DNA of 64,000 nt from Bdellovibrionales bacterium (GCA_018646675.1 JABGUH010000003.1:59776-123775); one strand, 5' to 3'. Counted from the stretch's first letter, positions 1 to 8,011 are shown. Translations and numbers: made by a program. Notes: generated from the sequence alone by a model not told the origin.

Positions 1-331
1 TATGATTGTTATAGGTTTTACTATATCCACTATGTCTATTTTTGTTTCCACTACTAGAGGTTTTAGTTCTATCTTTCGGAGGGGGCGAATTAGGCTGTCC
101 AGTGGCATGTATCTTCTTTAAATCCTCCCGTGCACCATTGATCAGCTTCATCTTTTCGGGGTCAGGATTACTACCCGCTTCGTGATAAATCTTAACCAAC
201 TGCCGATGTCGCTCTTTAATCTCCTTTTCTGTTGCATCAGAAGTAAGTCCAAATACTTTGTAAGGATCAATTGCCCAAGCGACAGTAGTGAAAAGCAATA
301 AGATGAATAGTAGTACTATTTTATTTTGCAT
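1..331 (-). CDS. Exported J-domain-like protein (3' part outside window)
   Basis: Reading the minus strand from the ATG at 331 gives a signal peptide (MQNKIVLLFILLLFTTVAWA) followed by DPYKVFGL, a helix with KEIKERHRQLVKIYHEAG, and EKMKLINGAREDLKK. This is the layout of a DnaJ J-domain: helix II, loop, then a helix III ending in an NxA-type motif. The loop reads H-E-A instead of the canonical HPD needed to stimulate DnaK, and the protein appears to be exported, so it is probably not a DnaK co-chaperone. A Ser/Asn/Lys-rich linker follows and the gene runs off the left edge. Its start lies inside the end of the upstream gene (16-bp overlap), which suggests translational coupling. Confidence 0.6.
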   Translation of the reverse strand, partial: MQNKIVLLFILLLFTTVAWAIDPYKVFGLTSDATEKEIKERHRQLVKIYHEAGSNPDPEKMKLINGAREDLKKIHATGQPNSPPPKDRTKTSSSGNKNRHSGYSKTYNNH

Positions 332-2163
332 GATCGGTTTGTTTTCCTTACAGTTTTTCTTATTACTTTTTTTAGTTTCTCCGGAGTCATCTTTTTAAAT
401 CGTTCCAGTACTTGCGCTAGTCGTTTTTTAGGTAGATGTGCCAGTCGTCCAAGAAAATGTTGAAGCTCTGTAGAGTTAGTGCCCAACAGCTTGCCCGCCT
501 TGGTAAATAACTCCTTCAGTTTTGGATCCTTGGTGATCGATCTTAACAGATCATCCACCTTGCGCATACTTGTAGCGGTGGCCGACTTTACACTACGGGT
601 AATTAATCCACCAGATTTCAGTATACCGAAACCAGCAAGTGTAGTCCCAGCTCCAATTAGTAACTCTTTGGCTGTTTGATCAATACGCTCTTCCAGCAAT
701 TGTGCCTGTTCGCAAGAGTAATCATCGCCACCAAAACATGTGGTATTGAATTGCCCCTGAGTATATTTATCATCAATAATTTTATATCCAAGATAACCAG
801 AGCTAGTAGCACCAATTGTAGTTGCTCCATATAGGGCCCCGGTGGCGACCATCGATGTCATCGTCCCTGCGGCCAACATCGGACCTGCGATGACAAGGCC
901 AACACCGGTTAGAGCAAGTAAACCTGCCGCAATTGGCATTCCAATAGAAAAAATCTTATCATATCTCTCCCCTCTTATCCTCTCTGCCTGGATCTCACCT
1001 AGAACATCACAGAGCACACTAGCGTACTCAGGGTGTTGGGCCAACAAACGGCCAGCAGCAAATGGAGAGAGGGAGACCATCTCCTTTAAGGAGTCATAGC
1101 TATTACTATCATCGCTCGCCTCCCTAATGTCCTTTAGGCCTGCGACTAAGTCACTTTTTGCCTGGGAGATCCTTGCTGTTACTAGTCGTTGATTTATCCG
1201 TGGGTGTTTCACTAAGTTGATTGTCGCTTTATCACTAAACATTGCGGACGTCGTATTCTTAGGGCCCTTTATCTCTTCTCCATCAATAACTCCACGGCGC
1301 TGGCCAAAAAGAGATTGATTGCCCACCCTACGCAAAAGTTCTATGGCAGGAGTACGATGTAGAGTGACAAAATCACGATGATATTGCTCCCATGCGGTTC
1401 TCGATTCCTCGCTTTGAAAGCTAAATTTATCATCCTCTGCTAAAATTGTAACTTTTACTAGTGAAGCATTTAGTTGTCTGATCTCCATATTAAGTTTATG
1501 TTCCAAAGCCTGTGGAGAGAAGCGTCGAACACCATTGTCTTCTAAAATTGTCTGCTGTTTTGTCAGCCTTGCCAGAATATGATTATATTCATCCTTTTGA
1601 CAGCCGGAGCATATCTGCTTTGCGATTGATCGCAAGTTGAGCTTACGTTCTGAAAGCTGATGTTCCAACATGAGAAAATTGTCGCTAACACTGTCCAATA
1701 CTGAGCTAAATATCTGGTCAGAATAGTGCTTCGCAACGACTTTTTTATCCACCAGTCTATTTAACTGCTTAATTGTTTCGGCGTTTACCAATCCTGAAAG
1801 TTGCTGAGAACAACTTCGCTCGAAAGCTCCGCGAATTAAGGCAGCACGATGATTTGAACTCTGAAGTCCGCTACATCCATCCAGATAGTCCAGTGCCATA
1901 CCAGCATTTGCCAGAGCATTACCTCGCAAAACTGCTGGGTCTGTAGGATCAAAATTTCCTGTCGCCAATAGTTGCTTTAAATCTCTTAGCCCTTCTCGAT
2001 TCGGAGGTATCCCGCTAGATCTATTCACCAACTGCTGTAGACGAGAGAGATCTTGTGCATAGATCCCAATTGGAATTTGAATAAGTGCGGCAGCAATCAC
2101 AATAGATCTAATCGTTGTGATTATAGTGGTTAAGTAAGAGCCTAATACCTTTGAATTATTCAC
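316..2163 (-). CDS. Large exported protein of unknown function with central membrane hairpin
   Basis: A 615-residue protein. An N-terminal hydrophobic stretch (about residues 15-36, ending GIYAQ) looks like a signal peptide. A long helical, charged region follows, containing a C-x2-C pair (ICSGCQ) and other scattered cysteines. Two adjacent glycine/alanine-rich hydrophobic segments lie around residues 405-465 (GMPIAAGLLALTGVGLVIAG and the next). The C-terminus is lysine-rich (TPEKLKKVIRK). I do not recognise a named family. Glycine-rich TM hairpins of this kind occur in large hypothetical proteins of Bdellovibrio-like bacteria. The gene overlaps the start of the J-domain-like gene, so the two are probably co-expressed. 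Confidence 0.7.
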   Translation of the reverse strand: MNNSKVLGSYLTTIITTIRSIVIAAALIQIPIGIYAQDLSRLQQLVNRSSGIPPNREGLRDLKQLLATGNFDPTDPAVLRGNALANAGMALDYLDGCSGLQSSNHRAALIRGAFERSCSQQLSGLVNAETIKQLNRLVDKKVVAKHYSDQIFSSVLDSVSDNFLMLEHQLSERKLNLRSIAKQICSGCQKDEYNHILARLTKQQTILEDNGVRRFSPQALEHKLNMEIRQLNASLVKVTILAEDDKFSFQSEESRTAWEQYHRDFVTLHRTPAIELLRRVGNQSLFGQRRGVIDGEEIKGPKNTTSAMFSDKATINLVKHPRINQRLVTARISQAKSDLVAGLKDIREASDDSNSYDSLKEMVSLSPFAAGRLLAQHPEYASVLCDVLGEIQAERIRGERYDKIFSIGMPIAAGLLALTGVGLVIAGPMLAAGTMTSMVATGALYGATTIGATSSGYLGYKIIDDKYTQGQFNTTCFGGDDYSCEQAQLLEERIDQTAKELLIGAGTTLAGFGILKSGGLITRSVKSATATSMRKVDDLLRSITKDPKLKELFTKAGKLLGTNSTELQHFLGRLAHLPKKRLAQVLERFKKMTPEKLKKVIRKTVRKTNRSCKIK

Positions 2164-2775
2164 ATCTGCTTTTCGGTAAATGAAAATAAATCTTAAAATA
2201 TCACGTTAAGAACTCAGCACGATCAGCGCTACTTCCGAGATGGTGAGTAAGTCTCTGATATTAATTATTTAATCCTAACTAATTTGCAGCGAAGATCATC
2301 TGATTTAGACTATTTTGGGAAGGTAATTTACTTAGTTCTAAAATATATTCAATATCACATCCGCAATAACAAAATCTCAGAATGCCGTACGATTGAATAC
2401 ATTGAAGAGATTCGTCAAATTACACTATCGACTCTCCCTTTGATATAACAAAATTGTGGGCCGTAAAAAATGAGAGCTAGTACCTGCTGGTGGACGACAA
2501 GTCAAAGGGTCTAGAGCGAAAGGCCACAACAGATATGCTTTAGCGAACGTAGCTAAATTGGAACCTGTTACAATCGCAATCCACGCGATTGAATTAGCAG
2601 GATGCTAAATCAAATCACACGGGTATTGAGCATGGTGGTCGCAATCACAAAAATCTTAAAACCGCTTCGCTTACAAGATAAAACTATTTAAAACAAATAA
2701 GTTATGGCATATAATAGATTCCATACGATTAATTAAGTATAGTTTATAGTGAAGTTGTAACCGGTTTATTGATTA
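2164..2775. other. 612-bp intergenic region with two small hairpins
   Basis: There is no convincing reading frame here. The left part should hold the promoter of the minus-strand gene and the right part that of the histidine kinase. Between about 2450 and 2680 the sequence is less AT-rich than its surroundings. It contains two perfect inverted repeats in a row: TTTAGC/GCTAAA at 2539-2557 (7-nt loop) and CAATCGC/GCGATTG at 2571-2591 (7-nt loop). This could be a small structured RNA or leader, or a decayed gene. I cannot match it to a known RNA family. Confidence 0.35.
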
Positions 2776-4029
2776 ATGCTGATACTGCTTAAGAACAATA
2801 ACGATGTGTTTAAAAAGATTTTTTATGCCGCATGGTTAATTGTTTTGATTTATTGTTTACTCTATCTCTATCTAAAAGCGTGGTTAGGATTTTTTGCTTT
2901 AGCCTTTGGAGGTTTGGTTGTTTTCCCTCTAGGCTTCTACCTCTATCAAAAAGGGAAAATAGAAGCAGCGAAAATTATTTTTGTTCTAATTGCTAATTCC
3001 CTAATATATGTCAGCAGTTTAACTTTTTTTCACCAATCAGGATCAGAGTACTACTATCTTTCATCAGTAACCATCGCCGCCTTGGTTTTATGGCAAGAGA
3101 AAAAGTGGGTGTTTGTTTTTGGTTTCTCTGTTCCCCTATTTTTTTGGCTTCTCACTCAAACTTTAGGTTATTCATTTCTGCCAGAGTATTTATTGCTTCA
3201 TGGCCCACCGCTAGCAATGCTTAGAGTTACAGGTTTTTTTGGTGCATTTTCAATCTCCTTGGTCGTCCTCTATCTCTTTACAAAAAATATCTATCAGTTA
3301 AACGAGAACTTAATTCAGGAAGAGCAGAAGAGTCGGCAATCTGCTAAGTTAGCAACGCTGGGAGAGATGTCTGCCAGTATGGCACATGAGATTAATAATC
3401 CCCTGACTATTATCTCTGGCAGCATCTCAATACTTGATGGTAAGAGTAGCGATTTGGTCGCAAAAGAAAAAGCTTTAGCAAGAATAAAGAAATCTATTCA
3501 GAGAATATCTAAAATTACTAATGGTTTAAATAAATTCTCTCGTATAAGCGATACTCTTGAGTTGCGTGAGGTGAGCATTGATAAACTACTTCAGGAGTGT
3601 ACAGATTTAATGCTGGCAAAATCAACTAGTTTTCAAGTACCAATCAAACTGGCCAATATTGATAAAACAGTATTTAAGTGTGATGAAATTCAGATTCAAC
3701 AGGTGATCGTTAATCTTATTTCTAATGGCATCGATGAGAATAAAAACAGAACTGATGAAGTGTGGGTTGAACTGTCCACTTTCAAACTTCCAAATAGTAT
3801 TCAGATTGTAGTACGAGATTCTGGCCAAGGAATTGATGCTGCCATTGTACCCAAACTCTTTGATCCATTTTTTACTACCAAAGAAATTGGATCTGGCACT
3901 GGATTGGGATTAAGTATCTCTTATGGAATCATCGAAAAACATAGTGGTAAGTTAGAATATCAAATGATAGGTGGTCATACTGCTTTTACAGTTACTCTTC
4001 CAATACAGATAAAAAGTGTAAAGTCCTAA
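2776..4029 (+). CDS. Membrane-bound sensor histidine kinase
   Basis: A 417-residue kinase. About six hydrophobic segments fill residues 10-178 with almost no soluble sensor domain, so it probably senses through or within the membrane. The HisKA H-box (GEMSASMAHEINNPLTIISG) places the phospho-acceptor at His204. The ATPase domain is complete: N-box (QQVIVNLISNGID), G1 (VRDSGQGID), F-box (LFDPFFTTKE) and G2 (GSGTGLGLSISYGIIEKHSG). The architecture resembles NtrB/ZraS-type kinases. No response regulator is adjacent, so its partner is elsewhere. The ATG follows a 600-bp gap that must contain its promoter. Confidence 0.9.
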   Translation: MLILLKNNNDVFKKIFYAAWLIVLIYCLLYLYLKAWLGFFALAFGGLVVFPLGFYLYQKGKIEAAKIIFVLIANSLIYVSSLTFFHQSGSEYYYLSSVTIAALVLWQEKKWVFVFGFSVPLFFWLLTQTLGYSFLPEYLLLHGPPLAMLRVTGFFGAFSISLVVLYLFTKNIYQLNENLIQEEQKSRQSAKLATLGEMSASMAHEINNPLTIISGSISILDGKSSDLVAKEKALARIKKSIQRISKITNGLNKFSRISDTLELREVSIDKLLQECTDLMLAKSTSFQVPIKLANIDKTVFKCDEIQIQQVIVNLISNGIDENKNRTDEVWVELSTFKLPNSIQIVVRDSGQGIDAAIVPKLFDPFFTTKEIGSGTGLGLSISYGIIEKHSGKLEYQMIGGHTAFTVTLPIQIKSVKS

Positions 4030-4033
4030 AGTA

Positions 4034-4139
4034 TTACAAGCTTCTCGCAAGGCGGAAGCCAACAAGGTCGCACCCGAAGTCCGGGCCAATACCGTCGCGA
4101 TGCACAGTGCCGTACCAACCCCCGCCAAAAAGCCGGCAT
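4034..4139 (-). pseudogene. C-terminal relic of a formylglycine-generating-enzyme (SUMF1)-like gene
   Basis: On the minus strand one frame reads FGGGWYGTVHRD, then GIGPDFGCDLVGFRLARSL and a TAA stop at 4034-4036. The GGxW...R...GFRLAR pattern is the very end of the SUMF1/EgtB/PvdO (FGE-sulfatase) fold. An in-frame TAA lies directly upstream of the fragment, and nothing recognisable continues beyond about 4140. About 35 residues are therefore all that remains of a gene normally several hundred residues long. It is more GC-rich than its surroundings, consistent with a deletion or recombination scar. Confidence 0.7.
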
Positions 4140-4317
4140 TAATACAAAATAACTCGAACTACTTTTTTGGGGTGATTTTATACTAAACCGCTAAAATAGA
4201 AGCTAAATCGTTTCATGCAACCTGCCGCTTCGTCCCTCAAGAAAAATACTTTAATGTCGATACGTACATTGGTGACGTAGATCACTGGCTTGACTAGCAA
4301 CATAAAGGACCGATTAA

Positions 4318-5034
4318 ATGAGAAATTACTCCATTTTACTCTGCTCTCTGCTTTCGATAATTTTACTGCTATCTGCCTGTAATCCACCAAGAGATCGACG
4401 GGTCACCCGAAATGAGCAGGATAACATCACCACCACAGATCCTGCCCACAATACTCCTGCAACAAATCCCGATAATGGAGATAATGATACAGAAAAAACT
4501 CCAACTCCTGTCACTGTCCCAGGCATGTCACACTGTCAATTCGCCATGAGCGATTCTAGCAATCCTCCCTTATGCGTTGGGGCCAGTCACTGCACAGATA
4601 ACCAGTACCGTTTTACCCACTCTCACCTTGGGCAAAGCAATGGATATAATATCTGTCAAGACTCAGAAGATGGTAAGAAAATTTATATCCAAATCAAATC
4701 GGCTTTAACTGATGCAAAGCTTTGCATCATCCCCACATCAAACCGTAATGGATTAACTGTATTTATAGGAGAACCTCACTGTCTAATGATGGATGATGCT
4801 GACAATGTGGAAACGTTTCCATTACTGACCAATCGAGTAGGTTTTGAATCACTTTCAATTAATGGAGTTATGTTAATTCGAGACAAATCCTACTTTTACA
4901 GCTGGCCATTTAACCAGCACCTCCTGGCCCCCGATGCATTTGTCTTCTGCTCTCAGTGGCTGGATAACTACTCCGATCCATCTTACTGTAATACCTTTAA
5001 TGCTGTCGGTGAGTATATCTATCACCAGTTTTAA
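4318..5034 (+). CDS. Lipoprotein of unknown function
   Basis: A 238-residue protein. It starts with a lipoprotein signal (MRNYSILLCSLLSIILLLSAC) whose lipobox LSAC makes the cysteine at about residue 21 the lipidated residue. A Thr/Pro/Asn/Asp-rich linker of about 50 residues follows and leads to a globular domain with about ten cysteines, several in CxxxxC-like spacing (SHCQFAMSDSSNPPLC, SHCTDNQ), which suggests disulfides in the periplasm or on the surface. I do not recognise the domain. The gene stands alone between the FGE relic and the transposase relic. Confidence 0.7.
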   Translation: MRNYSILLCSLLSIILLLSACNPPRDRRVTRNEQDNITTTDPAHNTPATNPDNGDNDTEKTPTPVTVPGMSHCQFAMSDSSNPPLCVGASHCTDNQYRFTHSHLGQSNGYNICQDSEDGKKIYIQIKSALTDAKLCIIPTSNRNGLTVFIGEPHCLMMDDADNVETFPLLTNRVGFESLSINGVMLIRDKSYFYSWPFNQHLLAPDAFVFCSQWLDNYSDPSYCNTFNAVGEYIYHQF

Positions 5035-5065
5035 TCGACCCTATTGCTAATTTTGTACCTTTAAA

Positions 5066-5135
5066 AGTAACCGATACCTTTTTACCTTTTTAAAGGTAAC
5101 CGGTACCTTTTTGCAACTCTTCGCGCTATTTTATT
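5066..5135 (+). repeat. REP-like left end of the RAYT relic (one full, one degenerate copy)
   Basis: From 5095 the sequence GGTAACCGGTACCTTTTTGC matches, base for base, the left arm of the 73-bp palindromes at 58145 and 59655. It then continues with a diverged version of the inner arm. A more degenerate copy (AGTAACCGATACCTTTTT) begins at about 5067. These lie just upstream of the transposase relic and are oriented inward, opposite to the copy at 5789-5809. Confidence 0.75.
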
Positions 5136-5229
5136 TCAGGTTCAACTCTATTTTTTTGCGATATCAACTACTAAAAAATGATCTATCTGTACTGCCTTCA
5201 CATACTTATTATAAGTAATAATAATTTGA

Positions 5230-5811
5230 TTCGAACTGATCAATACCCCTATCAAACCCTATCACATTGTAGCTCGCTCAAATAATCGTGAGTGGTTCTC
5301 AGTACCAATGGACAAGCTTTGGCCGATGCTATGCGATCTACTGACATTGACGATTTGGCTGTATGAGATAAAAATTTATGCTTTTGTTCTGATGAACAAT
5401 CACTTTCATCTCTTGTTTAGTACTCCAAAAGCAAACCTTAACCTTGCTATGAGATTTGTTATGAGTTCATCTTCAAAGGATATTAATTATTACCTAAATC
5501 GTATAAATCATGTCTATGACAGAAATGACCTCTGCCCTAAATACTGGTCCATTTTTTAGGTCAGGAGCGCACTGCCTAATGTTTTGCTGGCTGATCTAAT
5601 GGGGAGAGGTCATGGCCATGGTGTGGAAGATGCGTATGGGGATACTCCAACACAGTTTTTAACCAATTTAGAAAGTCTCTATTGTACTGATCAGACCTTG
5701 TTGACGGCTTCTGGTCTTAGGTGCAGAGAGTTTAAAATACCAGAGAGAAAAAAAGATCACTGGATAGTCGTTAATGACACGACGTTACGCAAAAAGGTAC
5801 CGGTTACCTAA
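5230..5811 (+). pseudogene. Broken REP-associated tyrosine transposase (RAYT, Y1/IS200-like)
   Basis: Codons from 5230, upstream of the first ATG (5308), give PYHIVARSNNREWFSVPMD. From 5308 the reading continues to YAFVLMNNHFHLLFSTPKAN, where HFH is the HxH metal-binding motif of Y1 (HUH) transposases, and then to RINHVYDRND. This order is typical of RAYT proteins. The frame then changes and stops at 5557-5559. The middle, which should carry the catalytic tyrosine (YKYVYRNPV-type block), is missing. A second frame from about 5584 contains a RAYT-like tail (CREFKIPERKK) and ends inside the REP end as LRKKVPVT. An in-frame TGA at 5227-5229 and an apparent frame change near 5240 break the N-terminus. 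Inactive, but a marker of the enzyme that spread the local palindromes. Confidence 0.8.
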
Positions 5812-5845
5812 TGGTTAGGTTACCTAATGGTTAAAAAGGTGGCGA
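5789..5845 (-). repeat. REP-like right end of the RAYT relic
   Basis: CGCAAAAAGGTACCGGTTACC at 5789-5809 matches the right arm of the 73-bp palindromes. It is followed by degenerate repeats of GGTTACCTAATGGTTA and AAAAAGGTGGCG up to about 5845. It is the inverse of the copy at 5095, so the broken transposase is bracketed by inverted REP ends. Confidence 0.75.
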
Positions 5846-5911
5846 AATAAGACGGAATGGGGTACATTGCTGCAACCTAAAAAGCCGTAATACTAAGAGG
5901 TTAAGTGCTAT

Positions 5912-6730
5912 ATGCCGGAACTACCCGAAGTTGAAACTATTCGCCGCCAACTCTCTGAGTACCTTCCCCTGAAGATTCGTTCAGTGGAGTACTCGCCTGT
6001 GGTGGGCTCAATCTTAAAGGAGAGGGAGTTCTCACCACGTAACAAAACACTCCTTTCAATTGACCGCAAAGGAAAGATGCTGATCTTTAATCTAAACGAT
6101 GATCTTCACTTTATCTCCCATCTGGGGATGAGTGGTGGCTGGATCATCTCAGAACAAAAAATAACTATTAACCATACCCACTTCCAGTTGAGCGGCATTG
6201 GTAAAGGCAGTCGTACCCTCTATCTGGCCTATGTTGACCCTCGCAGATTTGGAAATCTCTATTTTTTAAAACGGGTAAATGCCCAAAAGCGAATTGACGC
6301 TCTTGGGGTTGATGTTGCTACCAAAGAGTTCACTAAAAAATATCTGGAACAGCTAATTGAGCGCTTTCCCAACAAGATCCTAAAACCATTTCTTTTAGAT
6401 CAAAAATACTTTGCTGGCATTGGCAACTATCTGGCCTCCGAGATCTGCGCTCATGCTGGGATCCTTCCTTTTCGCCAACTCTCCTCCCTGAACAGAGCAG
6501 ATGCGACCCAACTGATAAAAGCAACCAAGAAATCACTCAACTTTGCACTCAAAGCACAAGGAACTACCTTCGCCGGCGGCTATCGTGATGCTAGTGGCGA
6601 GAGGGGTGAAGGTGTCAAAAATTTGGTAGTCTTCTATCAGGACTGTTGCCGCCTCTGTAATAAGAATCGAGTAGTTAAAACCCAGCTGGGGGGCCGGGGA
6701 ACCTACCACTGCCCCAAGTGCCAGCAGTAG
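5912..6730 (+). CDS. mutM: Formamidopyrimidine-DNA glycosylase (Fpg)
   Basis: A 272-residue DNA repair enzyme that removes oxidised purines such as 8-oxoguanine and cuts the abasic site. The N-terminus MPELPEVETIRRQL supplies the catalytic Pro2 (N-terminal after Met removal) and Glu3. The H2TH region is present (QKYFAGIGNYLASEICAHAGI). The C-terminal zinc finger is complete: CRLC at the start and YHCPKC at the end, with the DNA-contacting Arg (GGRGTYHC). Length is normal for Fpg. The ATG is fixed by the family N-terminus and follows an AAGAGG-type ribosome site. It lies between the transposase relic and the phosphate operon with no clear operon partner. Confidence 0.97.
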   Translation: MPELPEVETIRRQLSEYLPLKIRSVEYSPVVGSILKEREFSPRNKTLLSIDRKGKMLIFNLNDDLHFISHLGMSGGWIISEQKITINHTHFQLSGIGKGSRTLYLAYVDPRRFGNLYFLKRVNAQKRIDALGVDVATKEFTKKYLEQLIERFPNKILKPFLLDQKYFAGIGNYLASEICAHAGILPFRQLSSLNRADATQLIKATKKSLNFALKAQGTTFAGGYRDASGERGEGVKNLVVFYQDCCRLCNKNRVVKTQLGGRGTYHCPKCQQ

Positions 6731-6761
6731 GACTCCCTGGTAATTAAGATCTCCCCTTTTA

Positions 6762-6775
6762 GTGATAATTATCAC
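6762..6775. promoter_or_regulatory. CRP/FNR-family-like palindromic site
   Basis: GTGATAATTATCAC is a perfect palindrome matching the CRP core GTGA-N6-TCAC. It is centred about 64 bp upstream of the inferred start point of the following promoter, close to a class I activator position. Whether a CRP-like protein binds it is inference. Confidence 0.45.
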
Positions 6776-6779
6776 TCGT

Positions 6780-6826
6780 AACAAAATTTAACATTTGTTG
6801 ACATAATATAACATCGCGAGTTAGAT
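6780..6826 (+). promoter_or_regulatory. Probable sigma70 promoter and operator of the phosphate/CYTH operon
   Basis: A perfect TTGACA (-35) lies at 6798-6803, followed after 17 bp by TTAGAT (-10) at 6821-6826. An inverted repeat AACAAA-N8-TTTGTT at 6780-6799 touches the -35 box. It is a candidate operator, perhaps for the DeoR-type regulator encoded third in the operon. The spacing is optimal, the -10 box is only moderate. Confidence 0.5.
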
Positions 6827-6887
6827 AGTGGCTGTCTGTCTACTGCAGCGAATATGACTAGTTTAACTACTTTTTCGGAGTGTAAAA

Positions 6888-7493
6888 ATGAGTGAATATG
6901 AAAATGTCAAACCACGTTTTGAGTTTCGAACCTTTGCTAAGTCACTAGATGACAAGCTCTTAGACATAGTCCGTAATCAACACACCTGTGCTGGATTTCG
7001 CCAATCAGTTGAAGTCTACATTATGGCCGCTGGTAATCAGTTAAATAACACCAAGCTAAGAGATGATAAGATGGATATCAAGTGTTTTGTAAAAAACCAG
7101 GACGGTTTTGAACAGTGGAACCCTCTGGCCAAATTTCGTTTCCCCCTTGCGGCCAAGCGGATTCAAGATGAACTTTTTCCCGCCTTCTCTCTCCCCTGCC
7201 CCAATTTAGATCGGGAAGAGTATACTCAGTCCCAATTTTTAGAGGAGATTATCTCAAAACATTCGGGATTGGTTGGAGTAAATGTCTTGAAACGACGCTT
7301 TGGCACCACTATTTGCAACTGTATTGCAGAGTATGCTGAAGTAGAATTTAATGGGGCCCCCTTTCTCTCCATCTCAATCGAATCAACAGAACTAGATGAC
7401 CTCAATGCGGCCAAAGATCTTCTCGGGCTTGAACGTCATGAGAATATCAACTATTTAAAGGCAATCAAGCGAGTAATTGGAATGGCCAACTAA
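6888..7493 (+). CDS. Divergent CYTH-like protein, first gene of the phosphate operon
   Basis: A 201-residue cytosolic protein. The element order follows the CYTH/triphosphate-tunnel fold. RFEFRTF sits where the first strand ExExK would be, NNTKLRDDKMDIKCF matches the LR..(x)..IK strands, and FRFPL, LKRRFGTTICNCIAEYAEVEF and FLSISIES match the later strands. The tail ENINYLKAIKRVIGM resembles the CYTH C-terminus. Several canonical acidic or basic pocket residues differ, so a catalytic role is uncertain. The ATG at 6888 follows a GGAG ribosome site. It precedes a clear CYTH enzyme by 19 bp. Alternatively it is an unrelated protein of unknown fold. Confidence 0.5.
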   Translation: MSEYENVKPRFEFRTFAKSLDDKLLDIVRNQHTCAGFRQSVEVYIMAAGNQLNNTKLRDDKMDIKCFVKNQDGFEQWNPLAKFRFPLAAKRIQDELFPAFSLPCPNLDREEYTQSQFLEEIISKHSGLVGVNVLKRRFGTTICNCIAEYAEVEFNGAPFLSISIESTELDDLNAAKDLLGLERHENINYLKAIKRVIGMAN

Positions 7494-7512
7494 CATTAAT
7501 ACGGAGGAAGAG

Positions 7513-7986
7513 ATGGGACAGGAGATTGAAAAAAAATTTCTAGTAAAAGATGGAATCAATATAGATGAGTTGGGACAGGCGGTGCGTATTACTCAAGGCT
7601 ATCTCTCCAGTGTTAAAGAGCGCACAGTTCGAGTTCGGATTAAAGGCGATGGCGGTTTTCTAACTATCAAAGGGATTGGTAATGACTCTGGTGCTTCTCG
7701 CTATGAATTTGAGCAGAGTATCACCACTAAAGATGCCAATGACCTGCTAAAAATATGCGAACCCGGTGTAATCGATAAAACTCGCACAAATGTTGTGATC
7801 GAAAGACACACCTTTGAAGTTGATCGTTTTTTTGGTGAGAATCAGGGGCTGATCGTTGCCGAGGTGGAACTTACCAGTGAAAATGAGGATTTCACCAAGC
7901 CCTCCTGGTTAGGGGCAGAGGTCACAGGAGATCCCAAATACTACAACTCCATGTTAATGAAAAATCCCTACTCTTCATGGAAATAA
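7513..7986 (+). CDS. CYTH-family triphosphate tunnel metalloenzyme (probable inorganic triphosphatase)
   Basis: Starting at ATG 7513, with GGAGG 7 bases upstream, the protein is 157 residues. This start is preferred over the upstream in-frame one at 7477 inside the preceding gene. It begins MGQEIEKKFLV, which holds the ExExK signature (Glu4, Glu6, Lys8). It continues with ITQGYLS, RTVRVRIKGDGGFLTIKG, RYEFEQSI, IDKTRT, FEVDRFFGENQGLIVAEVEL and GDPKYYNSML. The pattern closely follows the short bacterial tripolyphosphatases such as the Nitrosomonas TTM, which cleave triphosphate using Mg2+ or Mn2+. Adenylate cyclase activity is possible but less likely. Its place in a phosphate-transport operon supports a role in tripolyphosphate breakdown. 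Confidence 0.88.
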   Translation: MGQEIEKKFLVKDGINIDELGQAVRITQGYLSSVKERTVRVRIKGDGGFLTIKGIGNDSGASRYEFEQSITTKDANDLLKICEPGVIDKTRTNVVIERHTFEVDRFFGENQGLIVAEVELTSENEDFTKPSWLGAEVTGDPKYYNSMLMKNPYSSWK

Positions 7987-8011
7987 CCGTTCAAATAATT
8001 TAGGTGATCAC

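Noticed and set aside
5308..5559. An 83-residue open frame taken as an intact small transposase
   Set aside because: It is only the middle of a RAYT. The N-terminal block lies upstream of its ATG, and the tyrosine region and C-terminus are missing or out of frame.
7477..7512. Upstream in-frame start for the triphosphatase gene
   Set aside because: It lies inside the previous gene, has no ribosome site and adds residues before the conserved MGQEIEKK start. ATG 7513 has GGAGG in place.
8004..8011. GTGATCAC shared with 41694-41701 as a regulatory motif
   Set aside because: An 8-bp palindrome can occur by chance in 64 kb. At 8004 it is between co-transcribed genes and overlaps a ribosome site.
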